Positions 62,650 through 64,000 of a stretch of 64,000 nucleotides of DNA are shown here, one piece after another. Both the position numbers and the translations under genes were made by a program. Where the stretch lies: positions 1-64,000 of the forward strand of contig NZ_JAJCYB010000074.1 of NCBI RefSeq assembly GCF_029263155.1. Reading direction: 5' to 3'. The notes under the pieces were generated by a model. The model searched no databases. It was not told the origin of the DNA and worked only from the letters and a program-made list of their open reading frames with translations. Position 1 is the first letter of the stretch, and each line of letters opens with the position of its first letter. This DNA comes from Pseudonocardia sp. (GTDB taxonomy: Bacteria > Actinomycetota > Actinomycetes > Mycobacteriales > Pseudonocardiaceae).

Positions 62650-64000
62650 AGGATGGCTCCGGGTGCGTAGGCGGCCGCGGTCGGGTGCGCGTCGACGATC
62701 TCCCGCACCCGCGCGACGACGGCCGCGACCTGGTCGGTGGCCGCGCCGGTGAACCGCAGCGGATCGGCGAGCAGGCCGTCCAGGGTGCCGGATGGCAGTG
62801 CGAGCCGCTCGTCGCCCGCGAGGCGGGCGATCAGGTCGTTCTCGCCCTGGCCCTTCTCCCGCATGGCCAGCGCGACGCCCACGGCGTGCTCCTTGATCAC
62901 CTCATGGGCGGTCTCGCGCCCGACACCCGCCCGCACCGCGGCCGTCAGCACCGCGGTGGTCGCGAGGAAGGGGAGGTAGCGGTCCAGCTCGCGGGCGACG
63001 ACGGCCGGGTAGGCGCCGAACTCGTCGAGCACGGTGAGCGCGGTCTCGACGAGCCCGTCGAGGGCGAAGAAGGCGTCCGGCAGGGCGACGCGGCGCACCA
63101 CCGAGTCGGAGACGTCGCCCTCGTTCCACTGCGCACCGGCCAGCTCGGCCGCCATGCCGGCGTAGCCGCGCAGCAGCACCATCATCCCGTTGATGCGCTC
63201 GGTGGAGCGCGAGTTCATCTTGTGCGGCATCGCCGAGCTGCCGACCTGCCCGGGCTGGAAACCCTCGGTGGCCAGCTCGATGCCCGCCATCAACCGGATC
63301 GTCGTGGCCAGCGACGACGGCCCGGCGGCGAGCTGCACGAGCGCGGCGAGCACGTCGAAGTCCAGGGAGCGCGGGTAGACCTGGCCGACGCTGGTCAGCG
63401 TCGCCGCGAAGCCCAGGTGCCCGGCGACCCGGGACTCGAGGTCGGCCAGCCGGTCGGGAGACCCGAGGAGGTCGAGCATGTCCTGCGACGTGCCCATCGG
63501 CCCCTTGATCCCCCGCAGCGGGTAGCGCGCCCGCAGCTCCTCCAGGCGCGCGTAGGCCACGAGCAGCTCGTCGGCGGCGGAGGCGAAGCGCTTGCCCAGC
63601 GTGGTGGCCTGCGCGGCGACGTTGTGGCTGCGCCCGGCCATCGTCAGCTCCGCGTGCTCGGCCGCGCGGCGCGCCAGCCGGGCGAGGATCGCGACGGTGC
63701 GGTCGCGCACGTGCTCCAGCGACAGCCGGATCTGCAACTGCTCGACGTTCTCGGTGAGGTCGCGGCTGGTCATGCCCTTGTGCACGTGCTCGTGCCCGGC
63801 CAGCGCGCAGAACTCCTCGATGCGGGCCTTCACGTCGTGGCGGGTGACGCGCTCGCGGGCGGCGATCGAGGCGAGGTCGACCTGCTCGGCGACGCGCTCG
63901 TAGTCCTCGACCACGCCGTCGGGCACGTCGACGCCGAGGTCGCGCTGCGCGCGGAGCACCGCGATCCACAGCCGCCGCTCCAGCACGATCTTGTACTCGG
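62646..64000 (-). CDS. purB: Adenylosuccinate lyase (5' end beyond window)
   Basis: The 3' 450 codons of purB; the frame runs off the right edge reading EYKIVLERRLWIAVLRAQRD, so about 20–30 N-terminal residues are missing. The lyase superfamily signature GSSAMPHKMNSRSTERINGM with its catalytic Ser, the TSRDLTENVEQ region and AGRSHNVAAQATTLGKRFAS are present. It acts twice in purine synthesis (SAICAR to AICAR, and adenylosuccinate to AMP). It is the first gene of the purBC unit. Confidence 0.96.
   Translation of the reverse strand, partial: EYKIVLERRLWIAVLRAQRDLGVDVPDGVVEDYERVAEQVDLASIAARERVTRHDVKARIEEFCALAGHEHVHKGMTSRDLTENVEQLQIRLSLEHVRDRTVAILARLARRAAEHAELTMAGRSHNVAAQATTLGKRFASAADELLVAYARLEELRARYPLRGIKGPMGTSQDMLDLLGSPDRLADLESRVAGHLGFAATLTSVGQVYPRSLDFDVLAALVQLAAGPSSLATTIRLMAGIELATEGFQPGQVGSSAMPHKMNSRSTERINGMMVLLRGYAGMAAELAGAQWNEGDVSDSVVRRVALPDAFFALDGLVETALTVLDEFGAYPAVVARELDRYLPFLATTAVLTAAVRAGVGRETAHEVIKEHAVGVALAMREKGQGENDLIARLAGDERLALPSGTLDGLLADPLRFTGAATDQVAAVVARVREIVDAHPTAAAYAPGAIL

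Overview
The window is very GC-rich DNA from an actinobacterium. It carries a mycothiol synthase (mshD), an orphan GlnR-type regulator, a DUF222/HNH gene, a DUF3073 gene and many GTG starts. The order mshD–glnR–lmeA–thioredoxin–DUF4395–sulfurtransferase–DUF1416–nitrobindin-like, followed by YgfZ, DUF3073, purM, purF, purL, purQS, purC and purB, parallels (from memory) the Mycobacterium tuberculosis Rv0777–Rv0821 segment. The overall character suggests Pseudonocardiaceae, perhaps Pseudonocardia; that placement is inference.

Layout. (a) 1–15.3 kb is accessory. The end of an ISAs1-like element interrupts an SOS-box-preceded DUF222/HNH gene. Then come a Nudix hydrolase, a Ser/Thr kinase, an AraC regulator beside an orphan P450, a secreted hydrolase, two decayed membrane-protein genes meeting at one junction, an iron-siderophore lipoprotein behind an IdeR-like box, tRNA-Lys, a SodC-like lipoprotein, DUF2252, dusB and a diguanylate cyclase. 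(b) 15.3–29.2 kb holds an 899-residue LCP protein and a phosphate/arsenic block: two phoU genes behind a PHO box, arsR and arsI, a PhoX phosphatase, an ArsR–ArsC fusion, arsC, an arsenic-type aquaporin, a broken third arsC, and the pstSCAB transporter behind PHO-like boxes. (c) 29.2–35.1 kb holds mshD, glnR, lmeA and a sulfur operon headed by a 24-codon Cys-rich leader peptide. (d) 35–48.4 kb holds a DivIVA-like protein, Fur, YgfZ, an MFS carrier, DUF3073, purM, purF, a PAS–GGDEF–EAL protein, an SCP2-like protein and purL. (e) 48.6–54.2 kb is a small surface-polysaccharide locus: UDP-xylose-synthase-like enzyme, membrane glycosyltransferase, GalE-like epimerase and a beta-helix lipoprotein. 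(f) 54.2–64 kb holds purS and purQ running directly into a three-gene signalling operon (receiver–PP2C phosphatase, CHASE3 kinase, single-domain receiver), then a hydrolase, an epimerase-like protein, a metallo-beta-lactamase-fold protein, a deacetylase, purC and the 3' part of purB.

How the parts work together. Purine synthesis is nearly complete (purM, F, L, Q, S, C, B) but is interleaved with c-di-GMP and phosphorelay genes. Phosphate uptake and arsenate handling share one block, as expected for chemically similar oxyanions. Perfect or near-perfect inverted repeats mark several gene boundaries. Start sites were chosen by ribosome-binding-site spacing where possible. Family assignments rest on motifs read by eye and on remembered families, not on database searches.
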